From Betaproteobacteria bacterium Ga0074130 (GTDB lineage: Bacteria > Pseudomonadota > Gammaproteobacteria > Burkholderiales > Rhodocyclaceae): a DNA stretch of 64,000 nucleotides. Position numbers and translations under genes: made by a program. The notes beneath the pieces were generated by a model. The model saw nothing but the letters and a program-made list of their open reading frames with translations, had not been told where the DNA came from and searched no databases. This document shows positions 36,701 through 46,342 of this stretch, one piece after another (position 1 is the first letter of the stretch; each line of letters starts with the position of its first letter). The stretch covers positions 62,001-126,000 of the forward strand of contig LNDZ01000022.1 of the NCBI GenBank assembly GCA_001464495.1. Direction: 5' to 3'.

Positions 36701-38111
36701 GGGGTATGATTTTCCCTTACTCTACACCGCCTGCCAAATCATCTTGAGCGAACTGTCGCCGAGCGCCGATAACGCTACAGAGCTTGCCCACTTGCGTGGC
36801 GAGGTTGCCCGCCTGCGCGAGCAGCTGGCCACCACCGAACGCATCTACGCGCACTTCGTGCCACAGCAGCTGCTGCAGTTCCTCTCAATCAAAAATATCC
36901 GCGACATCCGCCTCGGCCTGCAAACCGAACGGCGCATGACCATCCTGTTTTCCGACATTCGCGACTTCACGAGTCTGTCGGAATCAATGAACCCGGAAGA
37001 AAATTTTAACTTTCTAAATTCCTATCTGTCGCAGATGGAGCCGGTGATTTCGCTGCACCGTGGCGTGATAGACAAATACATCGGCGACGCCATCATGGCG
37101 CTGTTCCCGAAATCCCCCGATGACGCCGTGCTTGGTGCGCTCGCTATGTTGGAGCGACTCGATGCCTACAACTATGGACGCACCCGCGCCGGCTATCTAC
37201 CCACTCGCATTGGCATCGGCATCAACACCGGCGTCGTCATGCTCGGCACCATTGGCGGCAGCGGGCGCATGGATGGCACAGTCATTAGCGATGCCGTCAA
37301 CGTCTCCTCACGACTCGAAGACCTGACCAAGACCTATGGCGTGCCGCTACTGATCAGCGAGCACACCTTGCATAGTCTAGAAAATCCAGAGCGCTACCAT
37401 ATTCGCTTTATTGATCGCCTCCGCCTCAAGGGCAAGCACGAGCCTCAATCGGTGTATGAGGTGTATGACAACGATCTTGCGCCGCTGCGCCAAGCCAAAG
37501 CCCGCACCCAGCGGCAGTTTGAGGAAGCCTTGGCCTACTACCATTTGCGCGACATTCCTCAGGCACGCACGCGGCTGCTCGACTGTCTGGCCGAGGTGCC
37601 GGGCGACATGCCTGCCCGCATTTATCTAGAGCGTTGCGACGACTACCTGCGTACCGGCCACTACGAAGGCGCGGGCGACAGCGTGCTTAATCCCGCTTGG
37701 TCAGACGACCTCAATGTTGGCATCACTGATATCGACGGCCCACATCGCAACATGCTCGGCCAATTAGGCAACCTCGCCATCTCGATCCGCGACGGACGCA
37801 GGGAAGATGCCGACATGGCGCTGGCCCATGTCCGCGAGCATGCGGTTGAACACTTCGACAACGAAGAATCGGTCATGCACGACGTCGGCTACCCCTTCCT
37901 GCCGGAGCATGTGCAGCAGCACCGGCGCTTTGTCGAGAACATTGATGCGCTGCGTGAGCAACTCACGCTTGGCAACCACGATCCTTTGCACAGCGCCTTT
38001 CAAACCAAGCTGCTCTTGAGCGACTGGCTGATTAACCACAGCCTCAAGTTTGACCGCCACCTTGCTCAGTTCATGCGCCAGCGCGAATTGCATCCACCCC
38101 CTGAGCAATAA
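36699..38111 (+). CDS. Class III adenylyl cyclase with C-terminal hemerythrin domain
   Basis: The 470-residue protein has a short coiled coil (about 25-48), a class III cyclase domain (about 75-258) and a C-terminal hemerythrin (about 335-460), joined by a helical TPR-like linker. Metal-binding Asp86 and Asp130 are present (FSDIRDFT, YIGDAIMA), with Lys126 and Asp192 for adenine recognition and Asn201/Arg205 for the transition state, so ATP is the likely substrate. The hemerythrin keeps all seven iron ligands: His349, His385, Glu389, His404, His408, His447 and Asp452. Oxygen, NO or redox control of cAMP is inferred. The start is uncertain (ATG 36699 or TTG 36744). Confidence 0.9.
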   Translation: MGYDFPLLYTACQIILSELSPSADNATELAHLRGEVARLREQLATTERIYAHFVPQQLLQFLSIKNIRDIRLGLQTERRMTILFSDIRDFTSLSESMNPEENFNFLNSYLSQMEPVISLHRGVIDKYIGDAIMALFPKSPDDAVLGALAMLERLDAYNYGRTRAGYLPTRIGIGINTGVVMLGTIGGSGRMDGTVISDAVNVSSRLEDLTKTYGVPLLISEHTLHSLENPERYHIRFIDRLRLKGKHEPQSVYEVYDNDLAPLRQAKARTQRQFEEALAYYHLRDIPQARTRLLDCLAEVPGDMPARIYLERCDDYLRTGHYEGAGDSVLNPAWSDDLNVGITDIDGPHRNMLGQLGNLAISIRDGRREDADMALAHVREHAVEHFDNEESVMHDVGYPFLPEHVQQHRRFVENIDALREQLTLGNHDPLHSAFQTKLLLSDWLINHSLKFDRHLAQFMRQRELHPPPEQ

Positions 38112-38640
38112 CGCACCCGCCTACCCGGTTGAGCTGGTCACGACACAGAGCATCCGTGGTGAATCGGTTTGCCTGCGGCCGATACGGCCGGAGGATGCCG
38201 AGATCGAACAGGCCTTTGTGCGCGGGCTCACGCCAGAAGCGCGCCACTTCCGCTTTTTCGACACCATCAAGGAGCTCAGCCCAACCGATCTGCGGCGGCT
38301 AATCAGCATTGATTACGACCGCTGCATGGCCATCATTGCGGTGATCGGCACAGGGGAGGATGAAACAGAAATCGGCGTGGCGCGCTACGCCGCCGATACT
38401 GAGAGCGAACATGTCTGCGAATTCGCCATCGTGATTGCCGACGACTGGGAAGGTAGTGGGCTAGCCGCTGCGCTCATGGAGCAATTGATCACGGCGGCCC
38501 GCGCCCGCAGCTTTGTGCTCATGTACGGCGACATCCTGCACTACAACATGCGCATGCTGCGCTTTGTCGACAAGCTGGGGTTCCGGCTGGAGCCCCACCC
38601 CGACGAAGCCAGCCTCTACCGTGCCGTGCTCAAGCTCTGA
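38050..38640 (+). CDS. GNAT acetyltransferase resembling the Pat catalytic domain
   Basis: The protein matches the C-terminal acetyltransferase domain of Pat-type lysine acetyltransferases: YPVELV, then SVCLRPIRPEDAEIEQAFVRGLTPEARHFRFF, and the acetyl-CoA loop IADDWEGSGLAAALM. The beginning is ambiguous: there is no in-frame ATG before the family region, so TTG 38050 (used here, overlapping the cyclase by 62 nt) or CTG 38100 is likely. Overlap implies translational coupling with the cyclase. Mycobacterial Pat enzymes are cAMP-regulated, which makes the pairing notable, but no cyclic-nucleotide domain is present here. Confidence 0.78.
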   Translation: MTATLLSSCASANCIHPLSNNAPAYPVELVTTQSIRGESVCLRPIRPEDAEIEQAFVRGLTPEARHFRFFDTIKELSPTDLRRLISIDYDRCMAIIAVIGTGEDETEIGVARYAADTESEHVCEFAIVIADDWEGSGLAAALMEQLITAARARSFVLMYGDILHYNMRMLRFVDKLGFRLEPHPDEASLYRAVLKL

Positions 38641-38650
38641 GCTGGAGCTG

Positions 38651-38690
38651 GCCCTGTCGGTATCAGCACGAACACTGACACAGACAGGGC
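38651..38690. terminator. Long imperfect hairpin between convergent genes
   Basis: GCCCTGTC...GACAGGGC extends to a 16-bp stem with two mismatches and an 8-nt loop. It has no T run, so an intrinsic terminator is only probable; it may serve the GNAT gene and clpB. Confidence 0.45.
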
Positions 38691-38708
38691 AACAGGCTAA
38701 AGACCTGC

Positions 38709-41294
38709 CTAGCCCAGCTTGTTGAAGGTAAACCCACCACCCAGCGTTACCGAAACCACCACCGTATCCTTGGCGCCAAAACGGCCTTCGAGGATAGCCT
38801 TCGCCAGCGGATTCTCGATGCGCTCTTGAATCGCCCGTTTGAGTGGCCGCGCACCAAACACGGGGTCGAAACCGGCCTTGGCGAGCTCCAACAGGGCCGA
38901 TTCTTCCACCTCCAATTGCATGTCCATACGCGTCATCCGCTTACGCAGATGTTCGAGCTGAATCTTCGCAATCGACGCGATGTTCTTCTCGTCGAGGCTG
39001 TGGAACACCACAATCTCGTCGATACGGTTCACAAACTCCGGACGGAAATGCGTCTTCACCTCGGCCATCACCGCCAGCTTGATCACACCATACTCGTCGC
39101 CGCTCATGCTCTGGATCAGGTGCGAGCCCAGGTTCGACGTCATCACAATCACTGTGTTCTTGAAGTCCACCGTGCGCCCTTGGCCATCCGTCATGCGGCC
39201 ATCGTCCAGCACCTGCAGCAGCACGTTGAACACATCCGGGTGCGCCTTTTCGACTTCGTCGAACAGAATCACTGAGTACGGCTTACGACGCACCTGCTCG
39301 GTCAGATAGCCGCCCTCTTCGTAGCCCACATAGCCCGGTGGCGCGCCGATCAGGCGGGCGACCGAATGCTTCTCCATGAACTCGCTCATGTCGATGCGGA
39401 TCAGGTGGTCCTGCGAATCAAACAGAAACTCGGCCAGCGTCTTGCACAGCTCGGTCTTGCCCACACCCGTCGGGCCGAGGAACAGGAAAGAGCCGTAGGG
39501 CTTACCTTCATCAGAGAGCCCGGCACGCGAGCGACGGATCGCATCCGCCACCAAACGCACAGCTTCGTCCTGACCAATCACACGCTCGTGCAACTTGTCT
39601 TCCATCTTGAGCAGCTTCTCGCGCTCGCCTTGCATCATGCGCGACACAGGAATGCCGGTCGCACGCGACACCACTTCGGCAATTTCCTCAGCACCCACCT
39701 GCGTGCGCAGCAGCTTGTTAGGCTGCGCATTGTCGTTGTTCTTTTCTGCCGCCTTGAGCTGCTCTTCCAGCTTAGGCAGCTGGCCGTACTGCAGCTCGGC
39801 CACCTTATCGAGCTGGCCCTTGCGCTGCAAATCGGCCATCTGAATCTTCAGCTTCTCGATGGCTTCCTTGATGTGCGCTGCGCCTTGCACCTGTGCCTTC
39901 TCGGCCTTCCAGATCTCTTCAAGGTCGGAATACTCTTTTTGCAGGCGCCCAATCTCCTCCTCAATCAGCGCCAAGCGCTTCTTCGAGGCATCGTCTTTTT
40001 CGCGCTTCACCGCTTCGCGTTCGATCTTCAGCTGAATCAAACGACGATCCAGCTTGTCCATCACCTCCGGCTTGGAGTCGATTTCCATCTTGATGCGTGA
40101 TGCGGCTTCATCGATCAAGTCGATGGCCTTGTCCGGCAAGAAGCGATCCGTGATGTAGCGGTGTGAGAGCTCTGCCGCCGCCACAATGGCTGGGTCGGTA
40201 ATGTCCACGCCGTGATGCAGCTCGTACTTTTCCTGCAAGCCACGCAGGATGGCGATGGTCGATTCCACGCTCGGCTCATCCACCAGCACCTTCTGGAAGC
40301 GGCGCTCCAGCGCAGCATCCTTCTCGATGTACTTGCGGTATTCGTCCAGCGTCGTCGCGCCAATGCAATGCAGCTCGCCGCGCGCAAGCGCGGGCTTCAG
40401 CATATTGCCGGCGTCCATCGCACCCTCGGCCTTGCCTGCGCCGACCATGGTGTGAATTTCATCGATGAACAGAATGATGCGACCTTCCTCTTTGGCGATG
40501 TCGTTCAACACAGCCTTCAGGCGCTCTTCAAATTCACCACGATATTTCGTGCCCGCCAGCAGTGCGGCCATATCCAGGCTCATGACACGCTTGCCCTTCA
40601 GGGTTTCCGGCACCTCGTCATTGATGATGCGCTGGGCCAAGCCTTCCACAATCGCGGTCTTGCCCACGCCCGGCTCACCGATCAGCACCGGATTGTTCTT
40701 GGTGCGTCGTTGCAGAATTTGGATCGCACGGCGAATCTCGTCATCGCGGCCAATCACCGGGTCGAGCTTGCCTTGGCGCGCCCGGTCGGTCAGGTCCATG
40801 CAGTACTTCTTCAGCGCCTCGCGGTTGGCATCGCCTTCCTGATCGTTCACGCTTTGCCCACCACGCACCGCGGCGATTGCCTCTTCCAGCGCCTTCTTCT
40901 GCAGGCCATGCGTCTTGAGCAAGCGCCCTGTCTCGCTCTTGTCGTCTGCAAGGGCAAGCAGGAACATTTCACTGGCAATGAACTGGTCGCCGGCTTTGCT
41001 AGCGGCCTTGTCGGTCAGGTTAAGCAGGCTGTTGAGATCGCGGCCCACCGTCACGTCGCCGCCATGCCCTTCCACCTTGGGCAAGCGCCCAATCGCTGCG
41101 CCGAGATCGGTACGCAGCGGGCCTACATTCACGCCAGCACGTGCCAGCAGCGAACGCACGCCGCCATCGTCCTGATCAATCAGGGCCAGCAGCAAGTGCT
41201 GCGGCTCGATGAATTGCTGGTCGTTATTGAGCGCCAGACTCTGAGCATCGCCCAAAGCCTGCTGAAATTTGGTCGTCAGTTTGTCGAAACGCAT
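38709..41294 (-). CDS. clpB: ClpB, protein disaggregase
   Basis: This 861-residue AAA+ hexamer dissolves aggregates with DnaK. It has an N-domain ([18 protein letters not shown]), two ATPase modules with Walker A sequences GEPGVGKT (about 205) and GPTGVGKT (about 605), Walker B ILFIDEIH, and the M-domain coiled coil between (about 410-520). GGAGA is 7-8 nt before ATG 41294. A near-perfect heat-shock promoter lies upstream. It is divergent from glpD. Confidence 0.97.
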   Translation of the reverse strand: MRFDKLTTKFQQALGDAQSLALNNDQQFIEPQHLLLALIDQDDGGVRSLLARAGVNVGPLRTDLGAAIGRLPKVEGHGGDVTVGRDLNSLLNLTDKAASKAGDQFIASEMFLLALADDKSETGRLLKTHGLQKKALEEAIAAVRGGQSVNDQEGDANREALKKYCMDLTDRARQGKLDPVIGRDDEIRRAIQILQRRTKNNPVLIGEPGVGKTAIVEGLAQRIINDEVPETLKGKRVMSLDMAALLAGTKYRGEFEERLKAVLNDIAKEEGRIILFIDEIHTMVGAGKAEGAMDAGNMLKPALARGELHCIGATTLDEYRKYIEKDAALERRFQKVLVDEPSVESTIAILRGLQEKYELHHGVDITDPAIVAAAELSHRYITDRFLPDKAIDLIDEAASRIKMEIDSKPEVMDKLDRRLIQLKIEREAVKREKDDASKKRLALIEEEIGRLQKEYSDLEEIWKAEKAQVQGAAHIKEAIEKLKIQMADLQRKGQLDKVAELQYGQLPKLEEQLKAAEKNNDNAQPNKLLRTQVGAEEIAEVVSRATGIPVSRMMQGEREKLLKMEDKLHERVIGQDEAVRLVADAIRRSRAGLSDEGKPYGSFLFLGPTGVGKTELCKTLAEFLFDSQDHLIRIDMSEFMEKHSVARLIGAPPGYVGYEEGGYLTEQVRRKPYSVILFDEVEKAHPDVFNVLLQVLDDGRMTDGQGRTVDFKNTVIVMTSNLGSHLIQSMSGDEYGVIKLAVMAEVKTHFRPEFVNRIDEIVVFHSLDEKNIASIAKIQLEHLRKRMTRMDMQLEVEESALLELAKAGFDPVFGARPLKRAIQERIENPLAKAILEGRFGAKDTVVVSVTLGGGFTFNKLG

Positions 41295-41327
41295 TCGATT
41301 CTCCAGAGAGAAATTGGTATGACACTC

Positions 41328-41355
41328 AAGTGGGGCCCGGGGTTATCATTTCAAG
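41328..41355 (-). promoter_or_regulatory. Sigma-32 heat-shock promoter of clpB
   Basis: On the minus strand an exact CTTGAAA (41355-41349) is followed after 13 nt by CCCCACTT (41335-41328), very close to the CTTGAAA-N(11-16)-CCCCATNT consensus. It lies 34-61 nt before the clpB start. Confidence 0.75.
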
Positions 41356-41407
41356 GGCAGTCAGGCATTGAGTTGACCCAGCGCAAAAGAACACCAAGGA
41401 AAACCAA

Positions 41408-42949
41408 ATGCAGGCGTATGACTTACTGATCGTCGGTGGCGGCATCAACGGCGCCGCCGTGGCACGCGATGCCGCCGGGCGCGGGCTCTCCGTATGCCTG
41501 CTCGACGCAGGTGATCCGGGTGGCGCCACCTCTTGGGCCAGCAGCAAGCTCATTCACGGCGGGCTGCGTTATCTGGAGCAATACGCCTTTGGGCTGGTGC
41601 GCGAATCGCTGCAAGAGCGCGCCACGCTAATGCGCATTGCCCCGCACCTCACCCGCCCCTGCCGCTTTGTGCTGCCCCACACGCCCGAACAACGCCCCGC
41701 CTGGATGATTCAGCTCGGGCTGTGGCTGTACGACCATATCGGCGGCAGCGGCGCCCTGCCCGCCGCCACGCGCATTCGCCTTGACGATGGTTCCGAGTGG
41801 GCCGCGCCGCTCAAGCCCGGCTATCAACAAGGCTTTGTCTATTTCGATGTACAAGTGGACGACGCCCGGCTGGTGATCCTCACCCTGCGCGATGCCGAAG
41901 CACGCGGGGCCGACATTCTCACCCATGCGCGCTTTGTCGGCGCGCAGCGTGAAGTGGATGGCGACTGGGTCTGTCGCGTGCAAAGCAATGGTAGCAATGG
42001 CAACGACACACAAGTACGCGCCAAAGCTATCGTCAATGCCGCCGGCCCGTGGGTAGCCAAGGTGCTCGATACCTTGGATGGCGGGCACAACAGCAGCCAC
42101 CCACAAGTCCAGCTCGTGCGCGGCAGCCATATCGTCGTGCCGCGTTGTCATGCGGGCGATCACGCCTACACCCTGCAAAACGACGATGGCCGCGTGATCT
42201 TTCTGCTGCCCTTCCACACGCACTGGACGCTCATTGGCACCACCGATGTCCGCGCCGACGCCCCCAGCCCCAGCCCCGAAGCCAGCGAGGCCGAGGTTGC
42301 CTATCTGCTGCGCGCCGCCAACCGCTATCTGGCACAGCCGCTCAGCGAAGCCGATATCGTCTGGCGCTTTGCCGGCCTGCGCCCGCTGTATGACGACGGC
42401 AAAGCCAACCCCTCGCGCGTCACGCGCGACTACAAGCTGGTGCTCGATGCCGCCCAAGACACACCGCTGCTGTCCATCTTCGGCGGCAAGCTCACCACCC
42501 ACCGCCATCTGGCGGAGGAAGTACTGCACACCCTCAGCCAGTGGTTCCCTCACCTCGGCACGCCATGGACGGCCGGCACCCCGCTGCCCGGTGGCGATGG
42601 CGACTTCACCGCGGCAACGGCTGAGTTCTTTCAAGCATTCCACCATCTGCCGGGAATCATCGTAGAAGGCCTGTGGGCGCGCCACGGCACACTGGCCTTT
42701 GGTCTGTTGGAGAACGTAAACAGCAGCGCCGATCTGGGCCGTGACTTTGGCGCGGGACTGTGTGAGCTCGAAGCCATCCACTTCATCCGCAACGAATGGG
42801 CGCACAGCGCCGACGACATTCTGTGGCGCCGAACCAAAGCGGGGTTGGCCATGAGCGCGCAACAACAGCAAGACTTTGCTCAATGGTTTGCCGAGAACCA
42901 CCCGCAACATCAACAACATCGCAACACAGAGAACAAGGCGTCCGCATGA
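41408..42949 (+). CDS. glpD: Glycerol-3-phosphate dehydrogenase (aerobic, FAD)
   Basis: GlpD oxidises glycerol-3-phosphate to dihydroxyacetone phosphate at the inner membrane, feeding the quinone pool. The 513-residue protein has the FAD motif [21 protein letters not shown] and the family block [25 protein letters not shown] precedes the ATG. It shares its stop with the glpK ATG (ATGA), so they form an operon. No glpF or glpR is visible nearby. Confidence 0.95.
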   Translation: MQAYDLLIVGGGINGAAVARDAAGRGLSVCLLDAGDPGGATSWASSKLIHGGLRYLEQYAFGLVRESLQERATLMRIAPHLTRPCRFVLPHTPEQRPAWMIQLGLWLYDHIGGSGALPAATRIRLDDGSEWAAPLKPGYQQGFVYFDVQVDDARLVILTLRDAEARGADILTHARFVGAQREVDGDWVCRVQSNGSNGNDTQVRAKAIVNAAGPWVAKVLDTLDGGHNSSHPQVQLVRGSHIVVPRCHAGDHAYTLQNDDGRVIFLLPFHTHWTLIGTTDVRADAPSPSPEASEAEVAYLLRAANRYLAQPLSEADIVWRFAGLRPLYDDGKANPSRVTRDYKLVLDAAQDTPLLSIFGGKLTTHRHLAEEVLHTLSQWFPHLGTPWTAGTPLPGGDGDFTAATAEFFQAFHHLPGIIVEGLWARHGTLAFGLLENVNSSADLGRDFGAGLCELEAIHFIRNEWAHSADDILWRRTKAGLAMSAQQQQDFAQWFAENHPQHQQHRNTENKASA

Positions 42950-44439
42950 GCTTCATCCTCGCCCTCGATCAAGGCACAACCAGTTCACGCGCCTTAGTGT
43001 TTGATGCCAACGGCACCATCCACGGTCAGGCGCAGCGCGAGTTTGCGCAGCACTTTCCGCAGCCTGGCTGGGTCGAGCATGACGCCATGGAAATCTGGCA
43101 GACCCAGCTCACCACCGCGCGCGAAGCCCTGCATAACGCCCAACTCAACGCCACCGATATTGCCGCCATCGGCATCACCAACCAGCGCGAAACCACGGTG
43201 CTGTGGGACCGCAGCACAGGTCTGCCGCTCGCCCCAGCCATCGTTTGGCAAGACAGACGTACCGCCGCCGTGTGCGACACCCTGCGTGCGGAAGGCCTAG
43301 AGCCACTGGTGCAGGCCAAGACCGGCCTGCGTCTTGACCCCTACTTTTCTGCCACCAAGCTCGCGTGGCTGCTCGACCACACACCCGGCGCACGCGAACG
43401 CGCTGAGCGTGGCGAGCTGGCCTTTGGCACCATCGACAGCTGGCTGACATGGCGCCTCACTGATGGCCGCCTGCATGTCACCGATGCCAGCAACGCCTCG
43501 CGCACCCTACTGTGCAATCTGCACACCGGCGATTGGGATAACGAGCTGCTGGCGCTGTTCCGCATCCCGCCGTCTGTCCTGCCGCGCATTGTGGATAGCA
43601 GCGGCGTACTGGGCGAAACCGATGCCGACGTGTTTGGCAGCCCCATCCCCATTGCGGCATTAGCGGGCGACCAGCAGGCCGCCACCTTCGGCCAAGCCTG
43701 CCTCACGCCCGGCATGGCTAAGAACACCTATGGCACCGGATGCTTCATGTTAATGAACACCGGCAGCCAGATCGTCGCCTCGCAGCAGCGCCTGCTCAGC
43801 ACCATTGCCTGGCAGATTGGCGGCTCACGCCAGTACGCGCTGGAAGGCAGCGTGTTCATGGGCGGAGCGATTGTTCAGTGGCTGCGCGATGGGCTGGGCC
43901 TGATCGGCAGCGCCGCCGAGATCGAACACCTCGCACGCAGCGTGCCGGACAGTGGCGGCGTCATGCTCATTCCTGCCTTCACTGGCTTGGGTGCACCGTG
44001 GTGGGAGGCCGATGCCCGCGGCACGCTGTTTGGCATGACACGCGGCACCAACCGCGCCCACATTGCCCACGCTGCGCTAGATGCCATTGCCCTGCAATGC
44101 GCCGATGTGCTGGGTGCCATGCAGCAAGATGCCCCCGTACCATTGACCGAGCTACGCGTCGATGGCGGCGCCGCCCGCAACAATCTGCTCATGCAACGGC
44201 AGGCTGATCTACTCGGCGTACCCGTCGTGCGCCCACGCCAGACCGAAACTACTGCGCTCGGCGCGGCCTATCTCGCCGGGCTCGGCTGCGGCCTGTGGGC
44301 CAATCAAGACGTCATAGCCAGCCACTGGAAAGAAGACCAGCGCTTCGAACCGCAATTGGACAGCAGCACTCGAGCCGCCATCCTCGACCGCTGGCAAGCC
44401 GCGGTGCAACACGTCATCGCGTGGGGCCAGCAGCCCTAA
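42946..44439 (+). CDS. glpK: Glycerol kinase
   Basis: GlpK phosphorylates glycerol to glycerol-3-phosphate. The 497-residue FGGY kinase begins [18 protein letters not shown] and carries [16 protein letters not shown] and the C-terminal [20 protein letters not shown] block. The start ATG 42946 overlaps the glpD stop; an open frame reaching back to 42796 lies inside glpD and is rejected. The product supplies the GlpD substrate. Confidence 0.96.
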   Translation: MSFILALDQGTTSSRALVFDANGTIHGQAQREFAQHFPQPGWVEHDAMEIWQTQLTTAREALHNAQLNATDIAAIGITNQRETTVLWDRSTGLPLAPAIVWQDRRTAAVCDTLRAEGLEPLVQAKTGLRLDPYFSATKLAWLLDHTPGARERAERGELAFGTIDSWLTWRLTDGRLHVTDASNASRTLLCNLHTGDWDNELLALFRIPPSVLPRIVDSSGVLGETDADVFGSPIPIAALAGDQQAATFGQACLTPGMAKNTYGTGCFMLMNTGSQIVASQQRLLSTIAWQIGGSRQYALEGSVFMGGAIVQWLRDGLGLIGSAAEIEHLARSVPDSGGVMLIPAFTGLGAPWWEADARGTLFGMTRGTNRAHIAHAALDAIALQCADVLGAMQQDAPVPLTELRVDGGAARNNLLMQRQADLLGVPVVRPRQTETTALGAAYLAGLGCGLWANQDVIASHWKEDQRFEPQLDSSTRAAILDRWQAAVQHVIAWGQQP

Positions 44440-44483
44440 CCCACGCCAATTCACACCAATCCACGCCGTAAAAATCAAATACC

Positions 44484-44509
44484 GCCGACTTGTGCAAGAT
44501 CAAGTCGGC
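44484..44509. repeat. Inverted repeat downstream of glpK
   Basis: GCCGACTTG and CAAGTCGGC form a 9-bp stem with an 8-nt loop, about 45 nt after the glpK stop. No T run follows on the plus strand; a weak terminator or a regulatory hairpin is possible. Confidence 0.45.
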
Positions 44510-44674
44510 GCCACTCTGCCGCGCCTACAGTACAAAAAAGTTAGCAAGCACTCGAATCAGAGTACGCTGCAATACACAGTCAGCCGCAAAGCAGTACTGG
44601 CCGCTGTGAACGATCCTGCAATCGCAATTGTTGTAGCCGTTTCGTAACACTATGTTCGTAACCAGGAGATAACA

Positions 44675-45169
44675 ATGAGCATCAAGCAAGGATGGATTTC
44701 AAAGCGTATCGGCGTCGCAATGCTGGCCAGCACACTCTATGCAGCCCCTGCACTGGCACTGGTCTGCCCCATGGGTGAAGTGCCGTCAGGCAAGACACCC
44801 GAGCAATGCGTCAAGCGCGACGCCCCCAAGCCACAACTGGATGTCGAAAAATACAGTGGCGCACAGAAGGCACAAGCAACCGCCTGCAACAAGGTGAATG
44901 CGGCACATGCCGTCATCATCGACTCGTCCACTGAAATTGCCCGCATCAACGCCAGCCTCAACGATGCCCACCATCATCAGAAGACGCTGCCGAAGGATGG
45001 CAACAAGGACACCGCCACTGCCGACATCGCCAAGTGGAAAGACCTGCGCAAGGCTGAAGAAACCAAGCTCAAGCAAGCACAGACTGACGAAAACGCAGGC
45101 AAGAAGGAACAACGCGTAGCACTGAGTCAGCTCAAGAAAGACGGCGGCACCTCGCTGGCCTGTATCTAA
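44675..45169 (+). CDS. Secreted protein of unknown function, Lys/Ala-rich, helical
   Basis: The 164-residue product has a signal peptide (cleavage after about residue 28, ALALVCPMG) and an Ala/Lys/Gln-rich helical body with four cysteines. RBS AGGAG lies 7 nt before the ATG. I do not recognise the family. The repeated ALSQLKKDGG end and central KWKDLRKAEETKLKQAQ stretch suggest a coiled-coil helical protein. A terminator follows 40 nt later, so it is probably a single-gene transcript. Confidence 0.75.
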   Translation: MSIKQGWISKRIGVAMLASTLYAAPALALVCPMGEVPSGKTPEQCVKRDAPKPQLDVEKYSGAQKAQATACNKVNAAHAVIIDSSTEIARINASLNDAHHHQKTLPKDGNKDTATADIAKWKDLRKAEETKLKQAQTDENAGKKEQRVALSQLKKDGGTSLACI

Positions 45170-45205
45170 GTCACACGCCAGCGATAGTCCGGCATAGCCC
45201 GGAAA

Positions 45206-45236
45206 TAAAAAGGCGAACCCTCGGGTTCGCCTTTTT
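45206..45236 (+). terminator. Intrinsic terminator
   Basis: The hairpin AGGCGAACCC-TC-GGGTTCGCCT is flanked by A-run and T5. It follows the secreted-protein gene and shares the GGCGAACC/GGTTCGCC stem with two other terminators in the window. Confidence 0.85.
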
Positions 45237-45354
45237 GCTGCTGCGCTGGCAAGCAAAGCCGCTACTGTTACTTGATATGATCCGCTCTTACAGCACACCT
45301 ACCGCAGCCCGGCATTATCGTTAGGGCGCTCTAAGCAACGTCTCACACAAGCCC

Positions 45355-46305
45355 GTGACCACCACCGCCAGCTTTCATCCACGCAACCGCCATCAGGGGC
45401 GCTACGACTTTCCCCAGCTACTGGCGGCCTACCCCGCATTGCAGGCCTTTGTGCGCCCCAATGCCTATGCGGATGTGAGCATCGACTTTGCCGACCCACA
45501 GGCCGTGCGTGCGCTCAATGCCGCCCTGCTGGCGCAGCACTACGGCATTCGCGATTGGCAGATTCCACCGCAGTACCTGTGCCCGCCCATCCCCAGCCGC
45601 GCCGACTATGTGCACCATCTGGCCGATCTGCTGGCAGCAGGCAACAACGGCACCATCCCCACCGGCAACAACGTGCGCCTGCTCGATATTGGCACCGGCG
45701 CCAACATCATCTACCCGCTGATAGCCCAGCGCGAGTACGGCTGGCAAGTGGTTGGCAGTGATATCGATGCAGACGCTATCGCAAGTGCCCAAACCATCCT
45801 CGACGCGAATGAAATAACACCCGCGCAGATCGAGCTGCGTTTGCAACGCGACCGCAATGCCATTTTCAAAGGCGTGGTGCAGAGCGGCGAGCGCTTTCAC
45901 CTCAGCCTGTGCAACCCGCCCTTCCATGCCTCCATGGCCGAAGCGCAAGCTGGTTCAAAACGTAAGGTCAGTAACTTGGGCAAAGCGGTGCCACGCAAAG
46001 GGGTACTTAAAGAATCGGCCCCACTCAACTTTGGCGGCCAGCCCAACGAGCTGTGCTGCCCCGGCGGTGAAGAGGGTTTCATCCTCCGCATGATTGAAGA
46101 AAGCGCCAGCATCCCACAGCAATGCCTGTGGTTCACCTCGCTGGTATCCAAGGCAGCCACGCTGCCGGCGCTCTCACGCGCGCTGCACCGTGTAGGCGTG
46201 GCACAAAGTCAGGTGATTAAGATGAAGCACGGGCAGAAGGAAAGTCGTGTATTGGCGTGGTCGTTTCTGAATATGCAAGAGCGCAGTGCCCAACGGGACT
46301 TTTAA
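45355..46305 (+). CDS. rlmF: 23S rRNA (adenine-N6)-methyltransferase RlmF
   Basis: RlmF methylates A1618 of 23S rRNA in E. coli numbering. The 316-residue protein (GTG start) opens with FHPRNRHQGRYDFPQL, has the SAM motif LLDIGTGANIIYPL and the N6-adenine methyltransferase motif LCNPPFHASM, all in the right order. An RBS is not obvious. It is convergent with the downstream lipoprotein gene. Confidence 0.93.
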   Translation: MTTTASFHPRNRHQGRYDFPQLLAAYPALQAFVRPNAYADVSIDFADPQAVRALNAALLAQHYGIRDWQIPPQYLCPPIPSRADYVHHLADLLAAGNNGTIPTGNNVRLLDIGTGANIIYPLIAQREYGWQVVGSDIDADAIASAQTILDANEITPAQIELRLQRDRNAIFKGVVQSGERFHLSLCNPPFHASMAEAQAGSKRKVSNLGKAVPRKGVLKESAPLNFGGQPNELCCPGGEEGFILRMIEESASIPQQCLWFTSLVSKAATLPALSRALHRVGVAQSQVIKMKHGQKESRVLAWSFLNMQERSAQRDF

Positions 46306-46342
46306 TCACAGAACGAAGGGAAGCAGCTCCGGTCGGCCGAAG

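Noticed and set aside
40212..41429. A 405-codon plus-strand frame opposite clpB
   Set aside because: Antisense to clpB and would run into glpD; no domain seen.
41627..42919. A long minus-strand open frame (about 430 codons) opposite glpD
   Set aside because: It is antisense to a clearly identified gene, has no RBS or recognisable domain, and high-GC codon bias creates such shadows.
42796..42945. Extended N-terminus of glpK inside glpD
   Set aside because: The family begins at [12 protein letters not shown]; the extension is the glpD coding region read in another frame.
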